DNA of 64,000 nucleotides. It comes from Desertimonas sp963733085 (GTDB lineage: Bacteria; Actinomycetota; Acidimicrobiia; Acidimicrobiales; Ilumatobacteraceae). Positions 35,993-44,652 of this stretch are shown here, piece after piece. The position numbers and the translations under genes were made by a program. The DNA lies in assembly GCA_963733085.1 (NCBI GenBank), contig CAVTBY010000010.1:682001-746000 (forward strand), given 5' to 3'. The notes below the pieces were generated by a model. That model did no database searches. It saw only the letters and a list, made by a program, of their open reading frames with translations, and was not told the origin of the DNA. Position 1 is the stretch's first letter, and the number at the start of each line of letters is the position of its first letter.

Positions 35993-36838
35993 ATGACCGC
36001 GTTGGACGACCTCGTCGCCCTGCTCGACCTCGACCCCATCGAGGTCAACATCTTCCGCGGGCACTCCACCGATGAGAAGCGCCAGCGCGTGTTCGGCGGC
36101 CAAGTCGCCGGCCAAGCCCTCGTCGCCGCCGCCCGCACGGTGGACGAGTCCCGGCCGGTGCACTCGCTCCACGCCTATTTCCTGCGGCCCGGCGATCCGA
36201 CACGGCCGATCCTCTACGAGGTCGACCGGCTCCGCGACGGGCGCAGCTTCACGACGCGGCGCGTCGTCGCCATCCAGCACGGCGAGGCGATCTTCAACCT
36301 GCAGGCGAGCTTCCACGGCTACGAGCCGGGTCCGGATCACCAGCTCACGATGCCGTCGGGCATGCCCGATCCCGAGTCCCTGCCCGACTGGAACGAGCGG
36401 CTGTCCCCGTACCGCGAGCAACTCGGCGACCTGTTCGACCGGCCGCGACCGATCGACCTGCGCTACACGGGCGCCGACCCGATGAGTCGCAAGGGCACGG
36501 CGGCCGGCGGTCAGCAGGTCTGGCTGCGCGCCGACGGCAAGCTCCCTGACGACCCGGTGCTCCACGCCTGCATCGTCACCTACGCCAGCGACATGACGCT
36601 GCTCGACACGGCCGTGATGCCGCTGGGACTGGCCTGGGACTCGCCGGGGATGAAGATGGCCAGCCTCGACCACGCGATGTGGTTCCATCGCCCGTTCCGG
36701 GCCGACGAGTGGCTGCTCTACGACCAGCGAGCGATCTCGGTGACGTCAGCACGAGGGCTCGCTGGCGGGGCGATCTTCACCGCCGACGGACGCCTTGCCG
36801 TCAGCGTCGTGCAAGAAGGCCTCATCCGCATCGACTGA
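35993..36838 (+). CDS. tesB: Acyl-CoA thioesterase II (TesB)
   Basis: 281 residues of double hotdog fold. The N-terminal hotdog has RVFGGQVAGQALVAAARTV, the family signature, and YFLRPGDPTRPILYEVDRLRDG. The C-terminal hotdog ends SLDHAMWFHRPFRADEWLLY and GGAIFTADGRLAVSVVQEGLIR, which carries the conserved Asp/Ser/Gln active-site region. It cleaves acyl-CoA to free acid and CoA in the cytoplasm. ATG 35993 is favoured over 35981. The next gene follows after 13 bp with a strong ribosome-binding site. Confidence 0.92.
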   Translation: MTALDDLVALLDLDPIEVNIFRGHSTDEKRQRVFGGQVAGQALVAAARTVDESRPVHSLHAYFLRPGDPTRPILYEVDRLRDGRSFTTRRVVAIQHGEAIFNLQASFHGYEPGPDHQLTMPSGMPDPESLPDWNERLSPYREQLGDLFDRPRPIDLRYTGADPMSRKGTAAGGQQVWLRADGKLPDDPVLHACIVTYASDMTLLDTAVMPLGLAWDSPGMKMASLDHAMWFHRPFRADEWLLYDQRAISVTSARGLAGGAIFTADGRLAVSVVQEGLIRID

Positions 36839-36851
36839 GGAGGAGTACAAC

Positions 36852-38038
36852 GTGTCAACGACAACGATTCACCGTCCCCGGCTTGTCGCCGCGGTCGCCG
36901 TGACGACCCTGGCGATCGCCGCGGTTGCGGGCGGCGCCACCGCCGGGTCGCGACCCGTCGCCGCGCCACCGTCCGTCACGCTGACGCCGGTCGCCGACGT
37001 CGGGGCTCCCGTCGACCTCGCCTGGCGCGCCGGCGACGACGGGCTGTATGTCGTCGGCCAGAACGGTCAGATCACTCGCCTCGGCGGCGAGGCGCCGGCG
37101 GTCGTCCTCGACGTCGACGACCTCACCGACAGCGGCGGCGAACAAGGTCTGCTCGGTCTGGCGTTCCACCCCGACGGCACGAAGGCGTACATCAACTTCA
37201 CCGACAACAACGGCGACACCAACGTCGCCGAACTCGCCGATCGGCGAGGACGGCGTCTTCGATCGGGAGAGCCTGCGCACCGTGCTGCTCGTGGAGCAGC
37301 CGTACGACAACCACAACGGCGGCGACCTGGCGTTCGGCCCCGACGGGATGCTCTACATCGGCCTCGGCGACGGCGGTGCGGGCGGCGATCCAGAGCGCCG
37401 CGCCCTCAACATGACGGAGCTGCTCGGCAAGATGCTGCGCATCGACCCGGCGACGCCATCCGGCGACCTCGGCTACACGATTCCCGCCGGACAACCCGTT
37501 CGTCGGCACCGAAGGAGCGCGCGGCGAGATCTGGTCGATCGGGTTGCGCAACCCGTGGCGCTACAGCTTCGACCCGGAGACCGGCGACCTGTGGATCGCC
37601 GACGTCGGCCAGGGCAGCATCGAGGAGATCAACGTCGCCCCGGCGACCGACGGCCTCAACGCCGCCCGCGGCAGCAACTTCGGGTGGAGCGGCTTCGAGG
37701 GCAGCCAGCCGTTCAACGACGACGTCACCGCCGACAATCACTCCGCTCCGATCTTCGAGTACGACCACAGCGGCGGACGCTGCTCGATCAGCGGCGGCGT
37801 GCGCGCCCGCGGCGAAGGCGCCGGGCCGCTCGCCGGTTGGTACGTGTACGCCGACTACTGCACCGGCGAGGTGATGGCGATCTCGGTGACCGGGGAGGGC
37901 ACTGCCATCGCCGTCGGCCCCGAACCGGCCGCGCTCGCCAACGCGGGCGACTCCGTGTCGGCGGTGGCGTCGGGCCCGGACGGCGCCGTCTACGTGCTCA
38001 CGTTCGGCGACGCCGTCTACCGCCTCGACCCGGCGTAA
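36852..38038 (+). CDS. Glucose/sorbosone dehydrogenase-like beta-propeller, secreted (two frameshifts)
   Basis: GTG start after GAGGAG. A signal peptide (LVAAVAVTTLAIAAVAGGATA) is followed by a six-bladed propeller: VGAPVDLAWRAGDDGLYVV, GLLGLAFHPDG, then in another frame NHNGGDLAFGPDGMLYIGLGDGGAGGDP, then in a third IWSIGLRNPWRYSFDPETGDLWIADVGQ. These are the PQQ-dependent sugar dehydrogenase (GDH-B/YliI) motifs. Breaks are at about 37238 and 37490; the second is an extra G in a GG run. About 395 residues after repair. Likely oxidises a sugar outside the membrane if PQQ is available. Confidence 0.85.
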
Positions 38039-38053
38039 CCGGAGCCCAAGCGT

Positions 38054-38100
38054 TCTGTGTCAGCGAACACGACGCCGGCGGTCGTGTTCGCTGACACAGA
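38054..38100. terminator. Family B palindrome, perfect copy (bidirectional terminator)
   Basis: TCTGTGTCAGCGAACACGAC (38054-38073) is the exact reverse complement of 38081-38100, with loop GCCGGCG. A 20-bp perfect stem between convergent genes. The degenerate copy is at 10373-10414. Confidence 0.8.
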
Positions 38101-38106
38101 CAGAAC

Positions 38107-39524
38107 TCAGCTGACGCGCTGGAACTCGACGGTCCTCGCCTCGACGTCGGCGGCGACCGCGGCGGACGCGGATCTCGTCGCCGGGGTTGACGCGGGCCGC
38201 GTGCACACGAGCGAGGATCGCCGGGTCGGCGATCTGCATCACCGGACCGTGGCGGTCCTCGTCGACGATGACGGCATCGAACAGGTCGCCGACGCGGCTC
38301 GCCAGCAACACCGCCTCGGCGAGGTTGTTGACGGCGTTGTCGACACGGTTGCCCCGCTCGTCCGACTGCGCCATCACTCGCGGGAGCTCGGAGAACGCCG
38401 CTTCGACGTGGTCGGGCACGGCATGCCCGTTGGCGACGGCGAGCGCAGCCTCGACGACGTAACGGTCGGCGAGTCGCCGCAACGGGGCGGTGGCGTGGAC
38501 GTACGTTGCCGCCATCGCCGCGTGCCACGGCGTCTCGCCCTCGCGTGTACGGCTGGTAGCTCGCTCCGCCGGCGGCACGTCGAACGGCGAGCAGGAAGGC
38601 GGCGCTGCGTTGATCGCCCGCAGGCAACGACCGCTGGAAGCGGGCGAGCGACATGCCCGCTGGCCAGTCGAGCTCGAACGCTTTGGCCGTGTGACGCAGC
38701 CGGCGGATCGCCCAGTCGGGGACGTCGGGCATCACCCGGAACAGTCCAGTCTTCGCCGCGTGAAGGGCGTCGGCGACGGCCAGGTTGGTGGCCAACGACA
38801 TCCCCGCGTTGCGATCCTCGCTCTCCAGCCGGGCGTCGAAGCGGAGCTGCCAGCCGTCGTCGGTGAGCTCGAGCACCTGTTCGGGGAACTCGACTCGCGG
38901 TGCGTCTCGACGATCCTCGGCGGCGACGATGCGCCGCGCCAGCTCGGCGAACGTCGGCGGGAGCGCGTTCATGTCGACGTCCTCGTAGGCCAGCTTCCTC
39001 CTGCTGTGGATGACGGCGCGCTCTGCTCCGTCGAGCCGGGACTCGCCGGCGGCATCGATGCGCACGATGAACACAACGGCGGGCCGCGGGCCCGTCGGGA
39101 GCAGGCTCGCCGCCTCCTCGGACAGGGCTCGTGGATAGAGCGGCACCTTGCCGTCCGGCAGGTACACCGTGCCACCGCGCTTCCAGGCCTCGCGATCGAG
39201 CACGCTGTCCGGGTCGACGAAGAAGCCGACGTCGGCGATGGCGTAGTGCAACACGATGTCGTCGCCGGCCTGCTCGACGGCGAACGCCTGGTCGAGATCG
39301 GTGGCCGTCGCCGGATCGAGCGTCATGTAGTTGACCGACGTGCGATCGACGTGGTTGGCCCCGGGTTGCCGGGCTGCCGCCTCATCGGCCGCAGCGACCA
39401 CGTCGCTCGGGAAGTTCCCCGAAACGCCGGCCTCGGCGCGGATCGCATCGAAGCCTGCTGAAAGGGCATCGTCGACGGCGGCGCCGTCGGCGATGTCACG
39501 ACCGCGGTCGCGGACCTTGACCAT
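38107..39524 (-). CDS. RNB-domain ribonuclease (two frameshifts)
   Basis: About 472 residues after repair. YMTLDPATATDLDQAF carries the catalytic Asp cluster of RNase II/R, HYAIADVGFFVD follows, and after the break near 38548 the frame reads TPWHAAMAATYVHATAPLRRLADRYV, the conserved late RNB segment. A second break near 38162 restores AADVEARTVEFQRVS and the stop at 38107. No cold-shock or S1 domain is present, so this is the short actinobacterial RNB type. Likely a 3'-5' exoribonuclease. Confidence 0.85.
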
Positions 39525-39553
39525 CGGTCAGCGGCGGGCGCCCATGTGCAGAC

Positions 39554-40558
39554 TCAACGCCTCGCTCCCATGAACATGCCTTTGAGCGCCTCGTAGTGCT
39601 CGATGACGTGGCCGGCGCCGAGGACGACGGCCTCCAACGCGGCAGTCGACTGGCGCACGGGCACGCGGGTCTCACGTTCGATGCGCTCGCGCACGCCGCG
39701 CAGCAGGCTGCCACCGCCGACGAGGTACATCCCCCGTGTGAGGAAGTCCTGGGACAGCTCGGGCGGGGCCTTGGCGAGGCAGCGGATGACCGAGGCGACG
39801 ATCGACGAGACGACGTCCTCGATCGCGAAACGGATCTCCTCGGGGGTGAGGATCACCGTCTTGGGCAGTCCGGTCATCAGGTCGCGGCCGCGGACTTCGG
39901 CCTGGCGGTCGTCGCCGATCGGATCGGCCGAACCGATCTCCTTCTTGATCTCCTCCGCCGTTCGTTCGCCGATGGCGATGCCGTGCTCGCGGCGGACGTA
40001 GTTCTGGATCGCGGCGTCGATGTCGAACGACCCGATGCGCACGGCCTCGAGGGCGACGATGCCGCCGAGGGAGATCACCGCCGTCTCGCTCGTGCCACCA
40101 CCGATGTCGATGACCATGTTGCCGACTGGTTCGTCGATCGGCAGGTCGGCGCCGATCGCCGCCGCCATCGGCTGCTCGATCAAGTTGGCATCGGCTGCCC
40201 CGGCGCGACGGGCCGCGTCGGTGACGGCCCGGCGCTCGACCTCGGTGATCGCCGATGGCACGCAGATGACAACCTTCGGCCGGGTGAACCGGCTCACCCC
40301 GACCCGTTGCAGAAGCAAGCGGATCATCCGCTCGGTGATCTCGAAGTCGGTGATCGCCCCGCCACGCAACGGACGCACCGCCACGATGTATCCCGGCGTG
40401 CGGCCGATCATCTGCCACGCCTCGTGCCCGGTCGCCAACACCTCGCCGGTCTGGCGGTTGAGGGCGATCACGGACGGCTCGTTGAGCACGATGCCGCGAC
40501 CCTTCATGTAGACGAGGGTGTTGGCCGTGCCGAGGTCGATCGCGAGGTCACGGGCCAT
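39554..40558 (-). CDS. mreB: MreB-like rod-shape/actin-fold protein
   Basis: 334 residues. Actin-fold signatures: phosphate-1 DLAIDLGTANTLVY, connect-1 PSAITEVERRAV, phosphate-2 VIDIGGGTSETAVISLGG and the C-terminal MYLVGGGSLLRGV. MreB filaments guide side-wall peptidoglycan synthesis. No mreC, mreD, rodA or pbp2 is adjacent. The start overlaps the small membrane protein upstream by 11 bp, so the two are co-translated. Confidence 0.92.
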   Translation of the reverse strand: MARDLAIDLGTANTLVYMKGRGIVLNEPSVIALNRQTGEVLATGHEAWQMIGRTPGYIVAVRPLRGGAITDFEITERMIRLLLQRVGVSRFTRPKVVICVPSAITEVERRAVTDAARRAGAADANLIEQPMAAAIGADLPIDEPVGNMVIDIGGGTSETAVISLGGIVALEAVRIGSFDIDAAIQNYVRREHGIAIGERTAEEIKKEIGSADPIGDDRQAEVRGRDLMTGLPKTVILTPEEIRFAIEDVVSSIVASVIRCLAKAPPELSQDFLTRGMYLVGGGSLLRGVRERIERETRVPVRQSTAALEAVVLGAGHVIEHYEALKGMFMGARR

Positions 40559-40754
40559 CGAGATCGGGCCCTTCTGTGGGTTTGCTCTCGTCGAGCTTCT
40601 GGACCCGGTCGACGACCGAGCGCCTGGCCTCGGGTGAGAGGGCGTCGATCTGTCGCTGGAACGTCGTCACGCCGTCGGGCGACCGGCGCCTGCTGAGTAC
40701 GAACAGCACGAGGCCGGCGACGACGATCGCCGCACCGACGATGATCCAGGTCAT
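40548..40754 (-). CDS. Small single-pass membrane protein upstream of mreB
   Basis: 68 residues: MTWIIVGAAIVVAGLVLFVL is one N-out membrane helix, then RRRSPDGVTTFQRQIDALS and an acidic, helical tail (RRSVVDRVQKLDESKPTEG). No family recognised. Placed between moaE and mreB on the same strand and overlapping the mreB start, so it may be a membrane partner of the MreB filament. Confidence 0.65.
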   Translation of the reverse strand: MTWIIVGAAIVVAGLVLFVLSRRRSPDGVTTFQRQIDALSPEARRSVVDRVQKLDESKPTEGPDLDGP

Positions 40755-40764
40755 GTGGCTCGGG

Positions 40765-41250
40765 TCATCCCGCCTGGCCGCCACCGACGTGCTGGACGTC
40801 ACGGATCGGCGCCGCCCCGGTGCCCCAATCGGCACCGTCGCGCCACGTCTCGTGCTTCCAGATCGGTACCGTCTCCTTCAGGGTGTCGATGACGAAGCGC
40901 GCCGCTTCGAACGCTTCGTCACGGTGCGGCGACGAGACGGCGACGACAACGGCAGATTCGGACACGGCGAGCGGACCGAGGCGGTGGACCATCGCCAGCC
41001 GCCCGATCGTCGGCCATCGCAACCGTGCCTCGCCGGCGATCGCTGCGAAGCGCGTCAGAACGGCTTGCTCGTAGGCCTCGTACACCAACTGCTCCACGCC
41101 ATCGCGACCCTCGGCGTGGTCGCGCACAGTGCCGGAGAACACGACGACCGCACCGCAATCGGGCCGCACCGCCCAGTCGTACAGGGCGGCCACCGGGAGC
41201 ACCTCTTCGGTCAGGGCGAACCAGTCGTCGCCGGAGGCGGGAGCGAGCAC
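40765..41250 (-). CDS. moaE: Molybdopterin synthase catalytic subunit (MoaE)
   Basis: About 161 residues. DCGAVVVFSGTVRDHAEGRDGVEQLVYEAYEQ is the conserved core with the R and H of the active site; VSSPHRDEAFEAARFVIDTLKETVPIWKHE ends with the substrate-binding Lys. It makes the dithiolene of molybdopterin with MoaD, which is not seen here. The start is uncertain: GTG 41250 is the first in-frame start upstream of the conserved region. Confidence 0.88.
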   Translation of the reverse strand: MLAPASGDDWFALTEEVLPVAALYDWAVRPDCGAVVVFSGTVRDHAEGRDGVEQLVYEAYEQAVLTRFAAIAGEARLRWPTIGRLAMVHRLGPLAVSESAVVVAVSSPHRDEAFEAARFVIDTLKETVPIWKHETWRDGADWGTGAAPIRDVQHVGGGQAG

Positions 41251-41308
41251 GAGGATGCATCGTAGCTGGACGTCCAGGGGGCGACCCCTGCGTGACGACG
41301 GTGCTCGG

Positions 41309-41314
41309 TAGATT
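41309..41314 (+). promoter_or_regulatory. -10 box (TAGATT) of the membrane protein at 41323
   Basis: TAGATT stands 8 nt before GTG 41323, leaderless type. Confidence 0.55.
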
Positions 41315-41322
41315 TCGGTTCT

Positions 41323-42351
41323 GTGACGCCCCCACCGTTGCCTCCCCACGAGCGGCCGTGGCGCCACCCGTCCGAGCTTCCCGCTCCGCCCCACGAGCCG
41401 CCGACGCGGGGCGGACGCCTGCTCATCGTGATGACGGCCGCGGTCGGCCTCGCCCTCGTCGGCGTGATGGCCATGCGGATGACACCGGGCAGCACCACAC
41501 ATCGCGATGCCCTGGTGACGGCATCGACGGCGGCGGTGTTCCCCACCGTCAGCGCCGACACGTTCGGCGACGTCGCCGGCGCGGCGTCGAACGGCGGTAG
41601 GCGGTTCACCGACCTGGTCGGACGGACCCTGTCGTCATTGGTTTCGTCGGTGAACCGCAGCCAGGTCAGCGCCTCGACGCTCTCCGGAGTGTCGCCGCCA
41701 ACGGCCGCCGATGGCTCCGAGCTCGCCCTCGTCACGCCGATCGACGACGACGGCCTTGGGGTCACCACCGCGGCGGCCGTCGAGGGTCAGACAGGGGCGA
41801 TCGAGGCGATGCTTCCGTCGGGGTCGGTTGTCGCCGCCGAACTCGTCGGTCCGACAATGGCGTTGCCGTGGTGAGATTTCCCGAAGCCGCCGTGGAAGAC
41901 GCTGCGGCGCTCGCCGAAGTCCCAGCGGACGAGTGGACGGTGGTCGCCTTCGGCGACGAATTCGACATCAGCGACGACGGCGACGACTTGCAGACGCTGG
42001 CCGTGCCCGAGGCGGCACCCGTCTTCGACGCCAACGGCGCGCTCGTCGGTCTGTGCACGATCGGACCGGACGGTGTCGAGTTGTTGTCCGTGACCTCGCT
42101 CCCCGATGTCGAGCTGCCCATGTCGGGCCCTGACTCGACCGACGTGGACTCGACGGTCGCCACGACCGAGCCGGACGACGGCGGCACCACGACGGTCGAG
42201 AACGTGCCACCCGCAGCGACAGGACCGTCTCGAGCACCCCTTCGAGTACCAGTGGGCCGGGTCGAAGACACCGGACAGCAGTGTCGTGCCGTCGTCCGAG
42301 CCTGCGGACTCGTCGACACCCGACACGTCAGACGCCGTGTCAACCACCTGA
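41323..42351 (+). CDS. Membrane-anchored protein with HERPWRHPSEL N-terminus (two frameshifts)
   Basis: Begins PPPLPPHERPWRHPSELP, a cytoplasmic motif common in actinobacterial S1C-type proteases and related membrane proteins. One helix follows (LLIVMTAAVGLALVGVMAM) and then an extracytoplasmic Ser/Thr-rich domain. The coding continues out of frame at about 41840 (SDNGVAVVRFPEAAVEDAAAL) and again at about 42212 (RLEHPFEYQWAGSKTPDSS) to the TGA at 42351. About 342 residues in all. No His-Asp-Ser triad could be traced, so a degenerate protease-like fold is possible but unproven. Confidence 0.6.
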
Positions 42352-42414
42352 GGCCGCCCGCTTCGAGCGGTTCATCGGAGTTGAACCGTCGTTTCCCGAC
42401 GCTTCGGCTCCGAG
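42352..42414. repeat. Family C structured repeat, copy 2 (between convergent genes)
   Basis: GGCCGCCCGCTTCGAGCGG to CTTCGGCTCCGAGG. Contains the hairpins CCGCTTCGAGCGG and CGTCGTTTCCCGACG, plus CGGAG/CTCCG. Starts one base after the stop of the previous gene. Confidence 0.75.
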
Positions 42415-42416
42415 GC

Positions 42417-43409
42417 TCAGCCGCGGCGTCGCTTGCGCCACACCCTGAAGCCGAACAGCGCGGTCGCGGCGACGACGAAGGCGCCACCGATCATCCCTCC
42501 GAGGGTGATCTCCTGGCGGCGCTGCGGCGTGATCATCGTCCACCAGCGACCCTCCGTGCCCTCGACGTAGGCCTGCTCGTTGGTCACCGTTGCCTTCCAA
42601 CCGTGCCGCTTCAGTCGATCGTTGGCGACGACCCACGAGTGCCGGGTGTAGCTGCGCAGACCCGGCGGGATCGGCCCGCGCTGGAACCGCCAGCGGAGGG
42701 CGGCGAGCACCTCGGCGACGCGGTCGGGCAGCTTCAGGCGCGGGCGCTCCCCGCTCAGGGCACGCACACGCTCCCCGGCGATCCACCCGTCGGGCGCGAC
42801 GTTGAACACTCCGTCGAGACGCTGGCGGACGGCGAGATGGACCGCCGAGGCGAGGTCGTCGAGGTGGAGGAACTGGGCGGCCGGATCGTCCTCACCGAAG
42901 CGCTCACCGAGCCCCGCCGCCAGCGATCTAGCGAGGTGCGACGTGCCGTCGGCGGCCATCGGCACGACCGGCCGGAGCACCGCCACGGTGCGACCCGGCC
43001 GTTGCCGACGCCAGCGGTCGGCCATCGCCTCGGCGGCGGCCAGCTGGCGGGCGTAGACGAATCCGACGTCGGGTCGCAGGATGGCGTCCTCGGTGAGGGG
43101 AACAGGATTGTTCGGCCAGGCGCCGTACACCATCGCCGACGACACCAGCACGAGGTGGTCGGCGTCGCGGGAGATCGCCTCGGCAAGCGTCTGGTCGACC
43201 CCTTCGGTGACGTTCTCCCGGCGCTGTGCTCGGGCCTCGGGATCGCCGGAGCCGAGGTGGACGACGACGTCGATCGAGCCATCAGTTGACGGGAGGGCGA
43301 TCGCCGGGTCAGCCTCGAAGGCGGCCAGCACACGCCCGCCGAGGTTGCCTTCGGCACCGCTGATCGACACCGTGATCGGCTCGCTGTCCCACTCCACCGC
43401 GACACTCAC
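42417..43409 (-). CDS. NAD-dependent epimerase/SDR-like membrane-anchored protein
   Basis: 330 residues from a GTG at 43409. Rossmann motif ISGAEGNLGGRVLAAF, then VVVHLGSGDP and VLVSSAMVYGAWPNNPVPLTE as in extended SDRs. The catalytic YxxxK reads YARQL, with Leu in place of Lys, so dehydrogenase chemistry is doubtful. The C-terminus adds a helix (GGMIGGAFVVAATALFGFRV) and a basic tail, anchoring it to the membrane. A TACCGT box lies 9 nt before the start. Confidence 0.8.
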   Translation of the reverse strand: MSVAVEWDSEPITVSISGAEGNLGGRVLAAFEADPAIALPSTDGSIDVVVHLGSGDPEARAQRRENVTEGVDQTLAEAISRDADHLVLVSSAMVYGAWPNNPVPLTEDAILRPDVGFVYARQLAAAEAMADRWRRQRPGRTVAVLRPVVPMAADGTSHLARSLAAGLGERFGEDDPAAQFLHLDDLASAVHLAVRQRLDGVFNVAPDGWIAGERVRALSGERPRLKLPDRVAEVLAALRWRFQRGPIPPGLRSYTRHSWVVANDRLKRHGWKATVTNEQAYVEGTEGRWWTMITPQRRQEITLGGMIGGAFVVAATALFGFRVWRKRRRG

Positions 43410-43418
43410 GCAGCACGG

Positions 43419-43442
43419 ACGGTAGTGGATCGCTCGTAGCAT
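43419..43442. promoter_or_regulatory. Back-to-back -10 boxes (TACCGT minus, TAGCAT plus)
   Basis: Minus-strand TACCGT (43419-43424) is 9 nt before GTG 43409; plus-strand TAGCAT (43437-43442) is 7 nt before ATG 43450. Only 12 bp separate them, so the two promoters overlap. Confidence 0.55.
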
Positions 43443-43449
43443 CAGACCC

Positions 43450-44652
43450 ATGTCTGATGGCCAGCCTCCGGCGGAGCGGCCGGATGACGACGACACGCCG
43501 GATCCGGCCAACCCGTTCGCCGGCCTGCCACTGTTCGGCGATCTCGCCAAGGCGCTCGCCGGCCAAGGTCCGCTGAACTGGGACGCGGCCCGCCAGTTCG
43601 CCGTGATGGGCGCCACCGGCGGGACGCCTGAGGCGAATGTCAGCCCGGAGCAACGCTTCGCCTACGAGGATCTCGCTCGCATCGCCAGGATGCACGTCGC
43701 CGACGTGATCGGGCTGAGCCATGAGCTCGGAGGGGTTCGTGCCGTGACCCGTTCGCAGTGGGCGACCGAGACGCTCGAGGCCTACCGCCACCTGTTCACC
43801 GAGATGGCGACGTCGCTCGGGCGGACGGCTGACACGGAGGACGAGGACGTCGCCGTCGACCCGATGATGTCGATGATGGCCGGGCTCTCGCGGATGATGG
43901 CACCGGCGATGCTCGGGATGTCGATCGGGTCGATGGTTGGTCGCCTCTCGACGCGTGCGTTCGGCAGTCACGATCTGCCGATCCCCCGCCAGCCGTCGAC
44001 GGTGACCCTCGTTCCGGCGAACATCGAGGCCTTCGCTGCCGAGTGGGAGATCCCCCTCGACGAGATGCGCCTGTGGGTGCTCGCCCACGAGATCGCCGGG
44101 TTCACGCTGTTCGAGGCGGCCCACCTCCGCGACGCCTTGGCCGATCTCGTCCGTCAGCACGCCGGCGGTTTCCGCCCCGATGCGTCGTCCGTCACCGACA
44201 AGCTGACGATGCTCGACGACGACGCCGCTGACCCGATCGCCGCCCTGCAGCAGGCACTCAGCGACCCGGAACTGCTGCTCGGAGCCGTCATCTCTCCCGA
44301 GCAACGGGAGCTTCGGCCGCGGCTCGACGCCCTCGTCGCGGTCGTCGTCGGCTACACCGACTGGGTGGTCGATGCGGTCGCCGTACGGCTCGTCGGCGGC
44401 AGCGCCCTGCGCATCGCCGAAGCCGTGCGACGGCAGCGGATCGAGACCTCCGACAACGACGCCTTCGTCGAGCAGTTGCTCGGCATCCGCATCGGCGAGG
44501 CCCAGGTGGCCCGCGGCAAGGCGTTCGTCCAGGGTGTCGTCGACCGCGCCGGCGACGACGGCCTGCTCCCACTGCTGGAGCGTCCCGACGCCATCCCGAC
44601 GCCCAACGAGGTCGACGCCCCCGGCCTCTGGCTGGCCCGCATCAGCGACTGA
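43450..44652 (+). CDS. DUF2342 / zinc-dependent metalloprotease-family protein lacking HExxH
   Basis: 400 residues. NPFAGLPLFGDLAKAL, MMAGLSRMMAPAMLGMSIGSMVGRLS and VPANIEAFAAEWEIPLDEMRLWVLAHEIAGF follow the actinobacterial DUF2342 (TIGR03624-like) pattern. Where active members carry HExxH, this reads HEIAG, with Gly in place of the second zinc-ligand His, so it is probably not a protease. It ends directly against the convergent MFS gene (no gap). Leaderless start with TAGCAT. Confidence 0.82.
   Translation: MSDGQPPAERPDDDDTPDPANPFAGLPLFGDLAKALAGQGPLNWDAARQFAVMGATGGTPEANVSPEQRFAYEDLARIARMHVADVIGLSHELGGVRAVTRSQWATETLEAYRHLFTEMATSLGRTADTEDEDVAVDPMMSMMAGLSRMMAPAMLGMSIGSMVGRLSTRAFGSHDLPIPRQPSTVTLVPANIEAFAAEWEIPLDEMRLWVLAHEIAGFTLFEAAHLRDALADLVRQHAGGFRPDASSVTDKLTMLDDDAADPIAALQQALSDPELLLGAVISPEQRELRPRLDALVAVVVGYTDWVVDAVAVRLVGGSALRIAEAVRRQRIETSDNDAFVEQLLGIRIGEAQVARGKAFVQGVVDRAGDDGLLPLLERPDAIPTPNEVDAPGLWLARISD

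Noticed and set aside
38490..39461. A 323-codon plus-strand frame
   Set aside because: Antisense to the RNB ribonuclease; no family signature.
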